From: Empedobacter tilapiae
Lineage (GTDB): Bacteria; Bacteroidota; Bacteroidia; Flavobacteriales; Weeksellaceae
Reading direction: 5' to 3'
Assembly (NCBI RefSeq): GCF_004785645.1
Contig: NZ_SRPE01000006.1
Coordinates: 239,463 to 303,462 of the forward strand
Length of the DNA stretch: 64,000 bases
Every line of letters begins with the position of its first letter. Within the stretch, counting starts at the first letter, position 1. The notes under the pieces are model-generated. The model made no database searches. It was not told where the DNA came from and worked only from the letters and a program-made list of their open reading frames with translations. Shown here piece by piece: positions 24,359 to 34,792 of the stretch. Position numbers and translations under genes: made by a program.

Positions 24359-27121
24359 ATGAGTCTTTACCAAGAGTATCTTAACGAGATTGAAGAAAGA
24401 AAAGGTCAAGGTTTACATCCAAAACCAATTGATGGTGCAGAATTACTAAGTGAAATCATTAATCAAATTAAAGATGTTAACAACGAATACCGCGAGGATT
24501 CTGTTAAATTCTTTATCTATAACACGTTGCCAGGAACAACTTCTGCTGCAGGTGTAAAAGCAAAATTTTTAAAAGAGATTATTTTAGGAGAAGCTACAGT
24601 TGCTGAAATTACACCAACTTACGCTTTCGAATTATTATCTCATATGAAAGGAGGACCATCTATCGAGGTTCTTTTGGACTTAGCTTTAGGAAATGAAGAA
24701 GCAACTGCAAAACAAGCTGCTGAAGTTCTTAAAACACAAGTTTTCTTATACGATGCAGATACAGCTCGTTTAGCTGATGCTTTTAAAGCAGGAAATGCTA
24801 TTGCAAAAGATATTTTAGAAAGTTATGCAAAAGCGGAGTTCTTTACAGAATTACCAGCAGTTGCTGAAGAAATTAAAGTAGTGACGTACATCGCTGCTGA
24901 AGGAGATATTTCTACGGATTTATTATCTCCAGGTAACCAAGCGCACTCTCGTTCTGATAGAGAATTGCACGGTCAATGTATGATTACGCCAGCTGCTCAA
25001 GAAGAAATAAAAGCACTACAAGCACAACATCCAGATGCTTCTGTGATGTTAATCGCTGAAAAAGGTACAATGGGTGTTGGTTCTTCTCGTATGTCAGGTG
25101 TTAACAACGTGGCTTTATGGACAGGAAAACAAGCATCGCCTTATGTTCCTTTCGTAAATATTGCACCAATTGTTGCAGGTACAAACGGAATTTCTCCAAT
25201 TTTCTTAACAACTGTTGATGTAACAGGTGGTATCGGAATCGATTTGAAAAACTGGAAAAAGCAAGTTGATGCTAACGGTGATGTAGTTCGTAACGAAGCG
25301 GGTGATCCTGTTTTAGAAGAAGTTTATTCAGTAGCTACAGGTACTGTTTTAACTATCAATACAAAAACTCAAAAATTATACAACGGAGACCAAGAGTTAA
25401 TTGATATTTCAAGATCATTGACTCCTCAAAAAATGGAATTTATCAAAGCGGGAGGTTCTTATGCAATCGTTTTTGGTAAAAAAATCCAAACATTTGCTGC
25501 TCAAACTTTAGGTATCGAAGCTCCAACAGTTTTCGCTCCTTCAAAAGAGATTTCTAATGACGGTCAAGGTTTAACTGCTGTTGAAAAAATCTTCAATAAC
25601 AATGCTGTTGGATCGACTCCAGGAAAAGTTTTACATGCTGGTTCTGACGTTCGTGTTAAAGTAAACATCGTAGGTTCTCAAGATACAACTGGTTTGATGA
25701 CATCGCAAGAATTAGAAGCAATGGCTGCTACGGTTATCGCTCCAACAGTTGATGGTGCTTATCAATCAGGATGTCACACAGCTTCAGTTTGGGATAAAAA
25801 GGCGCAAGCAAATATTCCTAAATTGATGAAATTTATGAATGATTTCGGTGTAATTACAGCGCGTGACCCTAAAGGTGAATATCATGCAATGACTGACGTT
25901 ATTCATAAAGTATTGAATGATATCACGATTGATGAATGGGCGATTATCATTGGTGGTGACTCACACACACGTATGTCTAAAGGTGTTGCTTTTGGTGCCG
26001 ATTCAGGAACTGTAGCTTTAGCTTTAGCAACTGGTGAAGCATCTATGCCAATTCCAGAATCTGTAAAAGTAACATTCAAAGGAGAGATGAAACAACACAT
26101 GGATTTCCGTGATGTGGTTCACGCTACTCAAGCTCAAATGTTGAAACAATTTGATGGTGAGAATGTATTCCAAGGTCGTATCATTGAGGTGCACATCGGT
26201 ACATTATTAGCGGATCAAGCGTTTACATTTACAGACTGGACTGCAGAAATGAAAGCGAAAGCATCTATCTGTATTTCTCAAGATGATACATTAATCCAAT
26301 CGTTAGAAATTGCTAAATCTCGTATTCAAATCATGATCGAGAAAGGAATGGATAACAAAAACCAAGTGTTACAAGGATTAATCGATAAAGCAAACAAACG
26401 TATCGAAGAAATTAAATCGGGTGCTAAACCTGCTTTAACGCCAGATGCAAATGCAAAATATTATGCTGAAGTTGTTATTGACTTAGATATTATCGAAGAG
26501 CCAATGATTGCCGATCCAGACGTAAATAATGCTGATGTTTCTAAACGTTATACACACGATACAATCCGTGATTTAACTTACTACGGTGGTGATAAACACG
26601 TAGATTTAGGTTTCGTAGGATCTTGTATGGTACATAAAGACGATTTAAAAATCGTTTCTCAAATGTTACGTAACGTAGAAAAAGTGAATGGTAAAGTTGA
26701 GTTCAAAGCTCCTTTAGTTGTTGCGGCGCCTACTTACAATATCATCGACGAATTGAAAGCAGAAGGTGATTGGGAAATGTTACAAAAATACTCAGGATTT
26801 GAGTTTAGTGACTTATTGCCAAAATCTACTGCTCGTACAGAATATGAAAACATTATGTACTTAGAGCGTCCTGGTTGTAACTTATGTATGGGTAACCAAG
26901 AAAAAGCAGAAAAAGGAGATACAGTAATGGCGACATCTACACGTTTATTCCAAGGTCGTGTTGTTGAAGACCGTGATGGTAAAAAAGGAGAATCTTTATT
27001 AGCGTCGACTCCGGTGGTTGTTTTATCAGCGATTTTAGGACGTATTCCTTCTATCGAAGAATACAAAACTGCTGTAGAAGGTATCAATTTAACAAAGTTT
27101 AAACCAATTTCTATGAACTAA
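24359..27121 (+). CDS. acnB: Bifunctional aconitate hydratase 2 / 2-methylisocitrate dehydratase
   Basis: 920 residues. The enzyme interconverts citrate and isocitrate and can dehydrate 2-methylisocitrate. The N-terminal HEAT-like domain and swivel domain precede the catalytic core, the AcnB order. Fe-S ligands are C756 in GSCMVHKD and C840/C843 in CNLCMGNQ. GGDSHTRMSKGVAFGADSG and SNDGQGLTAVEKIFNNNAVG are family blocks. Length is typical for AcnB (about 860-930). A second, acnA-type aconitase follows after its own terminator. In other bacteria AcnB binds mRNA when its cluster is lost; the long leader here makes that worth considering, but it is inference. Confidence 0.97.
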   Translation: MSLYQEYLNEIEERKGQGLHPKPIDGAELLSEIINQIKDVNNEYREDSVKFFIYNTLPGTTSAAGVKAKFLKEIILGEATVAEITPTYAFELLSHMKGGPSIEVLLDLALGNEEATAKQAAEVLKTQVFLYDADTARLADAFKAGNAIAKDILESYAKAEFFTELPAVAEEIKVVTYIAAEGDISTDLLSPGNQAHSRSDRELHGQCMITPAAQEEIKALQAQHPDASVMLIAEKGTMGVGSSRMSGVNNVALWTGKQASPYVPFVNIAPIVAGTNGISPIFLTTVDVTGGIGIDLKNWKKQVDANGDVVRNEAGDPVLEEVYSVATGTVLTINTKTQKLYNGDQELIDISRSLTPQKMEFIKAGGSYAIVFGKKIQTFAAQTLGIEAPTVFAPSKEISNDGQGLTAVEKIFNNNAVGSTPGKVLHAGSDVRVKVNIVGSQDTTGLMTSQELEAMAATVIAPTVDGAYQSGCHTASVWDKKAQANIPKLMKFMNDFGVITARDPKGEYHAMTDVIHKVLNDITIDEWAIIIGGDSHTRMSKGVAFGADSGTVALALATGEASMPIPESVKVTFKGEMKQHMDFRDVVHATQAQMLKQFDGENVFQGRIIEVHIGTLLADQAFTFTDWTAEMKAKASICISQDDTLIQSLEIAKSRIQIMIEKGMDNKNQVLQGLIDKANKRIEEIKSGAKPALTPDANAKYYAEVVIDLDIIEEPMIADPDVNNADVSKRYTHDTIRDLTYYGGDKHVDLGFVGSCMVHKDDLKIVSQMLRNVEKVNGKVEFKAPLVVAAPTYNIIDELKAEGDWEMLQKYSGFEFSDLLPKSTARTEYENIMYLERPGCNLCMGNQEKAEKGDTVMATSTRLFQGRVVEDRDGKKGESLLASTPVVVLSAILGRIPSIEEYKTAVEGINLTKFKPISMN

Positions 27122-27143
27122 TCGTTCGTAGAAAAGAATATAT

Positions 27144-27181
27144 AAAACGAGGTAATCCATATGGATTACCTCGTTTTTTTG
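27144..27181 (+). terminator. Terminator of acnB
   Basis: ACGAGGTAATCCATATGGATTACCTCGT perfect stem with a T7 tail. Confidence 0.92.
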
Positions 27182-27327
27182 TGTATTAATTATAATGTTG
27201 CATATAAGTAAGTTAGAATTGATTTAAATAAGAGTATTAACCATTTAGATACGTGAAATATTAAATAATTCAGTATATTGGGGTATGTTTTTTGATAAAT
27301 TAAAACCAATTAAATAAATCAATTATT

Positions 27328-29595
27328 ATGGCATTTGATATAAATATGATTAAAGGCGTTTATGCTAAAATGCAAGAACGTGTAGATGCTGCGAGAGCTA
27401 TCGTAGGTCGTCCTTTAACGTACTCAGAGAAAATTTTATATGCTCACTTGTTTAACGGGAAACCAACACAAGCTTATAGAAGAGGAGAATCTTATGTGGA
27501 TTTTGCTCCAGATCGTGTAGCTATGCAAGATGCAACTGCTCAAATGGCTTTGTTGCAATTTATGCAAGCTGGTAAAACAAAAACTGCGGTTCCTTCTACA
27601 GTTCATTGTGATCACTTGATTCAAGCCAAAGTTGGTGCTAAAACAGACTTACAAGAAGCAATCAATAAATCATCAGAAGTATTTAATTTCTTAGAATCGG
27701 TTTCAAATAAATATGGAATCGGATTTTGGAAACCAGGTGCAGGAATTATTCACCAAGTAGTTTTAGAAAATTATGCATTTCCTGGAGGAATGATGATTGG
27801 TACTGATTCTCACACACCAAATGCAGGAGGGTTAGGAATGGTAGCGATTGGTGTTGGTGGAGCTGATGCTGTTGACGTAATGTCGGGTATGGCCTGGGAA
27901 TTAAAAATGCCAAAATTAATTGGAGTTAAATTGACAGGTAAATTGTCTGGTTGGTCATCTCCAAAAGACGTTATTTTAGAAGTTGCAGGTCGTTTAACTG
28001 TAAAAGGAGGAACAGGAGCGATTGTAGAATATTTTGGAGAAGGAGCAGAGTCATTATCAGCAACAGGTAAAGGGACAATCTGTAATATGGGTGCAGAAAT
28101 TGGAGCAACAACTTCAATTTTCTCTTATGATGACGCTTCAGAAAGATATTTAAGAGCAACTGATCGTAATGATGTGGCTGATGCTGCAAATGCTCACAAA
28201 TCTTATTTACGTTCGGATGATGAAGTTTATGCAAATCCAGAAAATTTCTATGATCAATTAATTGAAATCAACTTATCAGAATTAGAGCCACGTATGAATG
28301 GTCCTTTTACGCCAGACTTAATGACGCCTGTTTCTAAAATGAAAGAAACAGCAGCAGCTAATGGTTGGCCTTTAGATGTTGAATGGGGATTAATCGGTTC
28401 TTGTACAAACTCTTCTTATGAAGATTTATCTCGTGCTGCTTCTATTGCTCAACAGGCTTTAGACAAAGGTTTAGAAGCAAAATCTTCATTTGGAATTAAT
28501 CCAGGTTCGGAAGTTGTTCGTTATACAGCAGATCGAGATGGTTTCTTAAAAACTTTTGAAGATTTAGATGCAGTTATTTTTACAAATGCTTGTGGACCTT
28601 GTATCGGACAATGGGATCGTGAAGGTGCAGATAAAGAAGAAAAAAATACAATCGTTCACTCATTCAACCGTAACTTCAAAAAACGTGCAGATGGTAATCC
28701 AAATACTTATGCTTTCGTAACATCTCCAGAAATGGTTGCTGCGATTGCAATTTCTGGACGTTTAGATTTTAATCCATTAACAGATAAATTAATCAATAAA
28801 TTTGGTGAAGAAGTAATGTTAGACGCTCCAAAAGGAGAGGAGTTACCAACAAAAGGTTATGCATACGAAGATAATGGCTATCAAGCGCCAGTTGAAGATG
28901 GTTCAGGTGTTGAAGTTATCGTAAATCCAAATTCTGAGCGTTTACAATTATTAGAAGGTTTCAAACCTTGGAATGGTGAAAATATTACTGGAGCTAAACT
29001 ATTAATCAAAGCGTTTGGTAAATGTACAACGGATCATATTTCTATGGCTGGTCCTTGGTTACGTTTCCGTGGACACTTGGATAATATTTCGAATAATACA
29101 TTGATTGGAGCTGTAAATGCTTTCAATCAAGAAACAAATTCAGTTAAAAATCAATTAACAGGAGAATATGGTCCAGTTCCAGACACTGCACGTGCATACA
29201 AAGCGGCAGGTGTACTTTCTGTAATTGTTGGTGACGAAAACTATGGAGAAGGTTCTTCTCGTGAGCATGCAGCAATGCAACCACGTCATTTGGGAGCTGT
29301 AGCGGTATTGGTGCGTTCTTTTGCACGTATCCACGAAACAAATCTTAAGAAGCAAGGTATGTTGGCGTTGACGTTTGCAGATAAATCGGATTATGATAAA
29401 GTGCAAGAAGATGATACAATTAACTTTATTGACTTAACAGAATTTGCTCCTGGAAAACCTTTAACATTAGAGTTTGTACATGCGGATGGTTCTAAAGACT
29501 TAGTAGTTGCAAATCATACTTATAATGCTCAACAAATTGAATGGTTTAAAGCTGGTTCAGCATTAAACTTAATTAAAGCGCAACAAGCGAAATAG
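27328..29595 (+). CDS. acn: Aconitate hydratase (mitochondrial-type)
   Basis: 755 residues; second aconitase of the citrate cycle. Fe-S ligands C359 in [10 protein letters not shown] and C422/C425 in [25 protein letters not shown] lies in the first domains and [21 protein letters not shown] in the swivel domain. The sequence resembles eukaryotic mitochondrial aconitase more than E. coli AcnA, as is common in Bacteroidota. A terminator stands between it and acnB, and a separate 146-bp upstream region suggests its own promoter, although no clear -7 element is visible. Confidence 0.97.
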   Translation: MAFDINMIKGVYAKMQERVDAARAIVGRPLTYSEKILYAHLFNGKPTQAYRRGESYVDFAPDRVAMQDATAQMALLQFMQAGKTKTAVPSTVHCDHLIQAKVGAKTDLQEAINKSSEVFNFLESVSNKYGIGFWKPGAGIIHQVVLENYAFPGGMMIGTDSHTPNAGGLGMVAIGVGGADAVDVMSGMAWELKMPKLIGVKLTGKLSGWSSPKDVILEVAGRLTVKGGTGAIVEYFGEGAESLSATGKGTICNMGAEIGATTSIFSYDDASERYLRATDRNDVADAANAHKSYLRSDDEVYANPENFYDQLIEINLSELEPRMNGPFTPDLMTPVSKMKETAAANGWPLDVEWGLIGSCTNSSYEDLSRAASIAQQALDKGLEAKSSFGINPGSEVVRYTADRDGFLKTFEDLDAVIFTNACGPCIGQWDREGADKEEKNTIVHSFNRNFKKRADGNPNTYAFVTSPEMVAAIAISGRLDFNPLTDKLINKFGEEVMLDAPKGEELPTKGYAYEDNGYQAPVEDGSGVEVIVNPNSERLQLLEGFKPWNGENITGAKLLIKAFGKCTTDHISMAGPWLRFRGHLDNISNNTLIGAVNAFNQETNSVKNQLTGEYGPVPDTARAYKAAGVLSVIVGDENYGEGSSREHAAMQPRHLGAVAVLVRSFARIHETNLKKQGMLALTFADKSDYDKVQEDDTINFIDLTEFAPGKPLTLEFVHADGSKDLVVANHTYNAQQIEWFKAGSALNLIKAQQAK

Positions 29596-29612
29596 TTAAT
29601 TTGATTATAAAA

Positions 29613-29646
29613 TAAAAGCCGATGTAGAAATACATTGGCTTTTTTT
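29613..29646 (+). terminator. Terminator of acn
   Basis: AAAAGCCGATGTA pairs with TACATTGGCTTTT around GAAA, with a T7 tail. Confidence 0.8.
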
Positions 29647-29685
29647 ATTGAAGAAATATTAAGTGATGATTAATAACTTTAAATA

Positions 29686-29722
29686 ATAAAAAAAACCTCA
29701 ATCAAATGATTGAGGTTTTTAG
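29686..29722 (-). terminator. Terminator of tRNA-Phe
   Basis: AACCTCAATCA and TGATTGAGGTT pair; on the minus strand a T8 tail follows, directly after the tRNA. Confidence 0.85.
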
Positions 29723-29725
29723 CAG

Positions 29726-29798
29726 TGGTGCCTCCAGGAATCGAACCAGGGACACAAGGATTTTCAGTCCTTTGCTCTACCAACTGAGCTAAGGCACC
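29726..29798 (-). tRNA. tRNA-Phe (GAA)
   Basis: 73-nt cloverleaf on the minus strand: acceptor GGTGCCT/AGGCACC with discriminator A, D-arm GCTCAGTTGGTAGAGC, anticodon stem-loop AGGACTGAAAATCCT giving GAA, T-arm CCTGGTTCGATTCCTGG. CCA not encoded. Confidence 0.97.
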
Positions 29799-30046
29799 GC
29801 CTTAATTGTGATGCAAATATAGAGCGAAAATCTATTCTACCAAACATTATTTACAATATTTTTTAGACTAAAAAGCTATCTTGTTCATTTACCGAGAAAT
29901 AAATTTAAAAGTTTTTTTATCTTTACAAAAAAAATGAAGTTTTTGATATTTTAATAGATAATTAACAACTCATTTTTGCAATCTAATTTTTACAATTCGC
30001 AACAAATCATCATATTTGCGTCTTAGAATTCTATTATACATTCATA

Positions 30047-31330
30047 ATGAAGTGGATTATTTGTAGTTTATCACTATTTAGTGTGGTAACAATAAAAGCT
30101 CAATCGATATCAGTTTCTCCTTATTCAGCATATGGAGTCGGCGAACAATTATTTGATAATAATACAGAACAGGCTGGTATGGGCGGTATTTCAACAGTTC
30201 CTACGAATCCTTTTGGACAAAGTGCAAACTTTTCAAATCCAGCAGCTAACCAAAACTTGCGTATGACAACTTTTAATGCAAGTGGAAGTGGAACAAATTA
30301 TAATTTTAAATCTGGAACAGATAAAGAAAGTGCTGGACGCTTTAATGTTTCTAATATTTCATTGGCTTTTCCTGTAGGTGAAAAAGGAAGTTTTGGATTA
30401 GGTTTTCAACCATATTCTGCTTTAGGATATGATATTTTAAATGAATCTGAAAGAAATGATATCAAACAAACTGTTCAAATGAAAGGTGATGGAGGTCTAA
30501 ATAGTATCCATGCTTTTTATTCAAGAAACATTTCGAAAGAGTTCTCGTTAGGATTACGTGTGAATTATCTATTTGGAGAATTGAGGAGAAATGAAATATT
30601 AGCAGTAGATGGAGCTAGTTTAGCAGTAGATTATAGTGATAAATCAAATTATCGTGGAGCTCAGTTTACTTTAGGATCAATGTATACAAAGAGAATTGGT
30701 AAAACAAATAGTCTGAATATAGGGGCAACTTATACATTGGGAACTAACTTAAGAACAGATGTTACAGATCTTACAACAACTTATACATACATTGGAACAG
30801 CACAATCTTCTTTGGATACAATTTCAATGATTAGAATTGATAATGGAAAAACAAAGATCCCACAACAATTTACTTTGGGAGCATCATATTCTAAAGATAA
30901 TACGTGGTCGTTAGCAGTAGAAGCGAAATATAATAGCTGGAAAGATTTTTCTCAGCCATTAGAAGGTCAAAATACAACAATGTCTTCTGCTGTAGATTAC
31001 AAAAACAATGTACGTTTAGCTGTTGGTGGATATTGGATTCCAGATTATAATAGTTACAAAAGTTACTTTAACCGTGTAACTTATCGTGCTGGTATGTATT
31101 ATCAATCAGCTCAATATTCTATTCATGGAACAGATATTGACGCTTATGGAGCTACATTAGGATTTGGATTTCCAGTTGGAAAACAAAATGATGGCTCTAT
31201 GATGAATGTTTCATTGGAGTATGGACAAAGAGGAAAAACAGCAAACAACTTAATCAAAGAAAATTATTTCGGTTTGAAAGTTGGATTTGATATTAACGAT
31301 ATTTGGTTTAGAAAAAGAGTTATTGACTAA
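30047..31330 (+). CDS. Outer-membrane beta-barrel protein (FadL-like), upstream of lptC
   Basis: 427 residues with a signal peptide (about 1-18, ending IKAQ). The mature N-terminus SVSPYSAYGVGEQLFDNNTEQAGMGGIST... FSNPAA resembles the GMGG/NPA start of FadL/PorV-type barrels, and the remainder shows alternating amphipathic strands ending in KVGFDINDIWFRKRVID. In other Flavobacteriia a protein of this type stands just before lptC and ppiD, and the same order is seen here. The cargo is unknown. lptC begins 2 nt after the stop, so they are probably cotranscribed. Confidence 0.75.
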   Translation: MKWIICSLSLFSVVTIKAQSISVSPYSAYGVGEQLFDNNTEQAGMGGISTVPTNPFGQSANFSNPAANQNLRMTTFNASGSGTNYNFKSGTDKESAGRFNVSNISLAFPVGEKGSFGLGFQPYSALGYDILNESERNDIKQTVQMKGDGGLNSIHAFYSRNISKEFSLGLRVNYLFGELRRNEILAVDGASLAVDYSDKSNYRGAQFTLGSMYTKRIGKTNSLNIGATYTLGTNLRTDVTDLTTTYTYIGTAQSSLDTISMIRIDNGKTKIPQQFTLGASYSKDNTWSLAVEAKYNSWKDFSQPLEGQNTTMSSAVDYKNNVRLAVGGYWIPDYNSYKSYFNRVTYRAGMYYQSAQYSIHGTDIDAYGATLGFGFPVGKQNDGSMMNVSLEYGQRGKTANNLIKENYFGLKVGFDINDIWFRKRVID

Positions 31331-31332
31331 TT

Positions 31333-31932
31333 TTGGACAAACAAAAATTGTATAAAAAAGCAAATGAAAAAGCCTTAATTAAATCAAGTATTGTATTTGG
31401 TTTAGTAGGTATTTTCGTTTTGCTTTTTTCTTGTAAAAAAGAACTTCCTCCTATCAATAATAAGAAAGTAGTATTTCCTACTCGTACGCTTTTCAATGCG
31501 AATATTATTAATAGAGATTCAGGCAGGATCTCAATGAATGTTCGTTCGCCATTAATAGAAGAATTTACAACAGTAGATTCACCTTACACGATTTTTAGAA
31601 AAGGTGTAGACCTTGATTTTTATCAAAAAGGAAGTTTGAAACCTGGATATTTTCAGGCAGATTGGGCAAGATTAAGCGATGCAACAGGAATATACGAGGG
31701 TAGAGGAAATGTAATTATCGTAAATGAGAAAGGTGATTCGTTGAAAAGCGAACAATTATTTTGGAATAAGAAAAATAAAACAGTTTATACATCGAAAGAA
31801 GTTTACTTAATTAGCAGCGAAGGCGATTCGTTAACAGCGAAAAACGGTTTGCAAGCTACGGACGATTTAGAAACCTATACTTTATTCAATAATCAAGGAT
31901 TTAAGTATGTTGATGATAATCAAAAATTCTAA
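31333..31932 (+). CDS. lptC: LPS export periplasmic protein LptC (TTG start)
   Basis: 199 residues. One N-terminal membrane or lipoprotein segment (FVLLFSC, C34) is followed by the LptC beta-jellyroll: RISMNVRSPLIEEF, ISMNVR-type strands, FYQKG, ARLSDATGIYEGRGNVIIVNEKGDSLKSEQLFWNKKNKTVYTSKEV. It bridges the inner-membrane LPS transporter and LptA. No in-frame ATG exists before the conserved region: an in-frame TGA at 31324-31326 limits it, leaving TTG 31333 (2 nt after the upstream stop) or TTG 31348. The lipoprotein-type Cys differs from the E. coli LptC membrane anchor but is common in Bacteroidota. Confidence 0.85.
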   Translation: MDKQKLYKKANEKALIKSSIVFGLVGIFVLLFSCKKELPPINNKKVVFPTRTLFNANIINRDSGRISMNVRSPLIEEFTTVDSPYTIFRKGVDLDFYQKGSLKPGYFQADWARLSDATGIYEGRGNVIIVNEKGDSLKSEQLFWNKKNKTVYTSKEVYLISSEGDSLTAKNGLQATDDLETYTLFNNQGFKYVDDNQKF

Positions 31933-32046
31933 ATAGCGTTAAAAAAATTAACAAAAAAGTGAATACTTGTCGATTCTTCTATTTTATTATTCAATGTATT
32001 GTCGTATTTTCGCCACCTATTATAGAAATAACATTAAAACAAAACA

Positions 32047-34206
32047 ATGGCAGTTTTAGGAGAAATTCGTAAAAAAACTTGGCTGATCTTCGTTGTAATC
32101 GGAGTAGCAATGTTAGCTTTCGTTGCAGGAGATTTATTCGGAGAGAATTCAAAGATTAAACAATTATTTACTGGAGATCCGTCTGTAGTTGGTACAGTAA
32201 ACGGAGAATCTATTGGTATTACAGAATATCAAAGTGCATACGATCAAACACAAAAGATGTATGAAAATCAAGGTCAATCTGCAACTCCAAATCAAATTGC
32301 TCAACAAACTTGGAACAGCTTAGTTAGTCAGAAAGTGTTGAAACAACATGCTGAAAAATTAGGTTTAAAAGTTTCTGATGATGAATTTTGGAGCTATACA
32401 GCTCAAAACTTCGGAATGGCATCTGGTGCAGAAGCACAACAACAGATTGCTCAATTAGAAGCAAATGCTGCATCAAGTCCAGAAGCGCAACAACAATATA
32501 GAGGTTGGTTACAAACTGCTGAACAAATAAAATTACAGATTTTATCTCAAAAATATTTTGGTTATGTAATGGCTGGAACAGCGGTTACAGGTAAAGAAGC
32601 GGATATTCAACAAGGATACAATATTTCTAATGCAAATATTCAGTATGCATTTGTAGATTACGCAACTTTGGCTAAAAAATTAAATGTAAAAGTAACAGAC
32701 GAAGAAATTTCTGCTTACGAAGCGAAATATCCAAAATTATTCAAAGCAGAAGGTTTAGTAAAATTAAGTTACACTTATTTCCCTGCGGGAGCGTCTACTG
32801 CTGATGAAACTGTTGCTTTAGCAAACATCAACAAATATTTGTCAACTCAAATTGTTCATGACGAAGTGAACAATGTTACAGATACAATTGCAGCTTTTGG
32901 TTCTGCAAAAAGTGATTCGGTTTATGTGACTCAAAATTCTGAGAAACCATTTATTCCAAATTATTTCACAAAAGCAGAATTAGAACAAGCGCAATTAGGC
33001 CCAGAAGCTACAAACTTCTTAAAAACTGCTGCGGTTGGTCAAATTGGTGGTCCTTTCAAAATTGGAAATACATATCAATTATACAAACTTTCTAAATCGA
33101 AAGAAGTAAAAGATTCTGTAAAATCTAGTCACATATTAGTTTCTTATACAGGAAGCGCTGCTGGAAACGGAGTAAAACGTACAAAAGACGAAGCAAAAAA
33201 ATTAGCTGAACAAATTTTAGCTGAAGTAAAAGCAAATCCAGCTTCTTTTGGAGAAGTTGCTTCAACAAAATCGGATGATAAATCATCTGCTGTACAAAAA
33301 GGAAGCATTGGTTGGGTTGGAAAAAACAATCAATTAGATCAAACTTATAACGGATTTATTTTTACAAAACCAGTTGGTACAGTTGATTTGGTTGAATCAC
33401 AATTTGGGTTCCATATCATCAAAGTTGATGACGCGAAAAACAAAACAGCTTATCAAGTTGCAAACATTGTAAAAACAATTGAGCCTTCTAAAGCGACAAC
33501 AGAAAAAGCATTTACAAATGCAAGAACGTATGTTCAGAATGTTGAAGGAAAATCATTGAATGATTTCAAAAATACTGCGAAAAAAGGTGGTTATTTAAAT
33601 AATACAACAGAAGGTATTGAGCGTTATGCTGCAATTGGTCAAGATATTCCAAACGATCAGGACGGAGATATCTTAAAATGGGCTTTTGATAAGAAAACAG
33701 ATAAAGGAGCAACAAACTTGTTTACATCTTCTACAGGAGATTACATCGTTGTTCATTTAGTTGAAAAATTTGACAAAGGATTGGCTCATCCAAGTGTTGT
33801 TCGTCAATATGTAGAACCAGTTTTGATGCATGAAAAAGTTGCTAAATTGGTTGATGAGCAAATTGCAAATGGAGGATTAAATGCTTTTGCATCTAAATTT
33901 GGAGCGAAAAAAGGAAATGCTACGGTTAACTTCTCTAATTCTAATTTAACTGGAATTGGTTTAGAGCCTAAAGTTGTAGGAGCTGCGTTTGGTGTAAAAC
34001 CAAATCAATCTTCTAAAGCGATTGCAGGTAATGCAGGAGTTTTCTACATTATTCCTTCAAACCAACAAATTCAAAAGAATCAAAAAGGTTCAATGATTTT
34101 GGATAATTTAAACCGTCAATTACAAGGTAAATTCCAACAAACATTGTTACAATCATTGATTCAAGCTGCTGATGTGGTTGATAACCGCGATAGAGCTTTA
34201 CGTTAA
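32047..34206 (+). CDS. ppiD: PpiD-type periplasmic peptidyl-prolyl isomerase
   Basis: 719 residues, anchored by one membrane helix (about 11-30), with a SurA/PpiD N-terminal chaperone region and a parvulin rotamase domain at about 359-461 (SSHILVSYTG..., GSIGWVGKNNQLDQTYNGFIF, QFGFHIIKVDD). It folds exported and outer-membrane proteins at the inner-membrane surface. A second degenerate rotamase-like region may follow at the C-terminus. Position after lptC matches other Flavobacteriia. The end is followed by a terminator whose copy lies 510 bp further on. Confidence 0.92.
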   Translation: MAVLGEIRKKTWLIFVVIGVAMLAFVAGDLFGENSKIKQLFTGDPSVVGTVNGESIGITEYQSAYDQTQKMYENQGQSATPNQIAQQTWNSLVSQKVLKQHAEKLGLKVSDDEFWSYTAQNFGMASGAEAQQQIAQLEANAASSPEAQQQYRGWLQTAEQIKLQILSQKYFGYVMAGTAVTGKEADIQQGYNISNANIQYAFVDYATLAKKLNVKVTDEEISAYEAKYPKLFKAEGLVKLSYTYFPAGASTADETVALANINKYLSTQIVHDEVNNVTDTIAAFGSAKSDSVYVTQNSEKPFIPNYFTKAELEQAQLGPEATNFLKTAAVGQIGGPFKIGNTYQLYKLSKSKEVKDSVKSSHILVSYTGSAAGNGVKRTKDEAKKLAEQILAEVKANPASFGEVASTKSDDKSSAVQKGSIGWVGKNNQLDQTYNGFIFTKPVGTVDLVESQFGFHIIKVDDAKNKTAYQVANIVKTIEPSKATTEKAFTNARTYVQNVEGKSLNDFKNTAKKGGYLNNTTEGIERYAAIGQDIPNDQDGDILKWAFDKKTDKGATNLFTSSTGDYIVVHLVEKFDKGLAHPSVVRQYVEPVLMHEKVAKLVDEQIANGGLNAFASKFGAKKGNATVNFSNSNLTGIGLEPKVVGAAFGVKPNQSSKAIAGNAGVFYIIPSNQQIQKNQKGSMILDNLNRQLQGKFQQTLLQSLIQAADVVDNRDRALR

Positions 34207-34227
34207 GATTTAAAATTTCGTATAATA

Positions 34228-34264
34228 AAAAAAACTCCCAAGCTGTAAAGTTTGGGAGTTTTTG
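34228..34264 (+). terminator. Terminator of ppiD (copy 1 of a duplicated sequence)
   Basis: AAACTCCCAA pairs with TTGGGAGTTT around GCTGTAAAG. A near-identical hairpin is at 34736-34772. Confidence 0.8.
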
Positions 34265-34330
34265 GTTATTGAAAATTCGTTTATATTTAATCAATTACCA
34301 TAACAACTCCATATAAGTAAAGGGTTGTTT

Positions 34331-34680
34331 TGTAATGTCTGTCGATAGGGTTTCATTATAATCATATGTGTTTGTAATGTTCGCTGATAGGATTTCATTG
34401 TAATCATATGCGTTCGTAATGTTCACCAATAGGGTTTCATTATAATTATATGTGTTTTTAATGTCCGCCGATAGGATTTCATTATAATCATATGCGTTTG
34501 TAATGTTCGCCGATAGGATTTCATTGTAATCATATGCGTTTGTAATGTTCGCCGATAGGATTTCATTGTAATCATATGCGTTTGTAATGTTCGCCGATAG
34601 GATTTCATTATAATCATATGCGTTTGTAATGTTCGCCAATAGGATTTCATTATAATCATATGCGTTTGTAATGTTCGTCA
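34331..34680. repeat. 42-bp tandem repeat array (8 full units plus a partial)
   Basis: Eight consecutive 42-bp units (34331-34666) and a 14-bp partial. The unit begins TGTAATGTTCGCCGATAGGA and continues with TTTCATTATAATCATATGCG then TT. Units 5 and 6 are identical and 7 and 8 differ by one to two bases; units 1, 3 and 4 are more diverged. Because 42 is a multiple of three, all frames stay open: the minus strand carries a 128-residue frame (34295-34681) of 14-residue repeats (NITNAYDYNEILSA) with no signal peptide and no known domain, so I do not call it a gene. Several differences between units are silent in that frame and others are not. Confidence 0.9.
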
Positions 34681-34735
34681 AGAAAATTTGATTACAAATC
34701 GGTTATTTTTAAATAAAAGTAAGTTGTTGATTGTC

Positions 34736-34772
34736 ATAAAAAACTCCCAAGCTGTAAAGTTTAGGAGTTTTT
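34736..34772. terminator. Terminator-like hairpin, copy 2
   Basis: AAACTCCCAA pairs with TTAGGAGTTT around GCTGTAAAG: one base differs from copy 1, and the following bases (TTGGTT, GAAA) are also similar. On the minus strand it would end the 95-residue gene. Confidence 0.7.
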
Positions 34773-34792
34773 GGTTTATGGAAATTGATTAT

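Noticed and set aside
29144..29406. Overlapping minus-strand frames inside acn
   Set aside because: Shadows of the acn coding sequence; no independent start signals or conserved features.
34295..34681. 128-residue repeat-peptide frame on the minus strand
   Set aside because: Every frame across a 42-bp repeat is open, there is no signal peptide or known domain, and a competing 78-residue frame exists in the same array; kept as a repeat rather than a gene.
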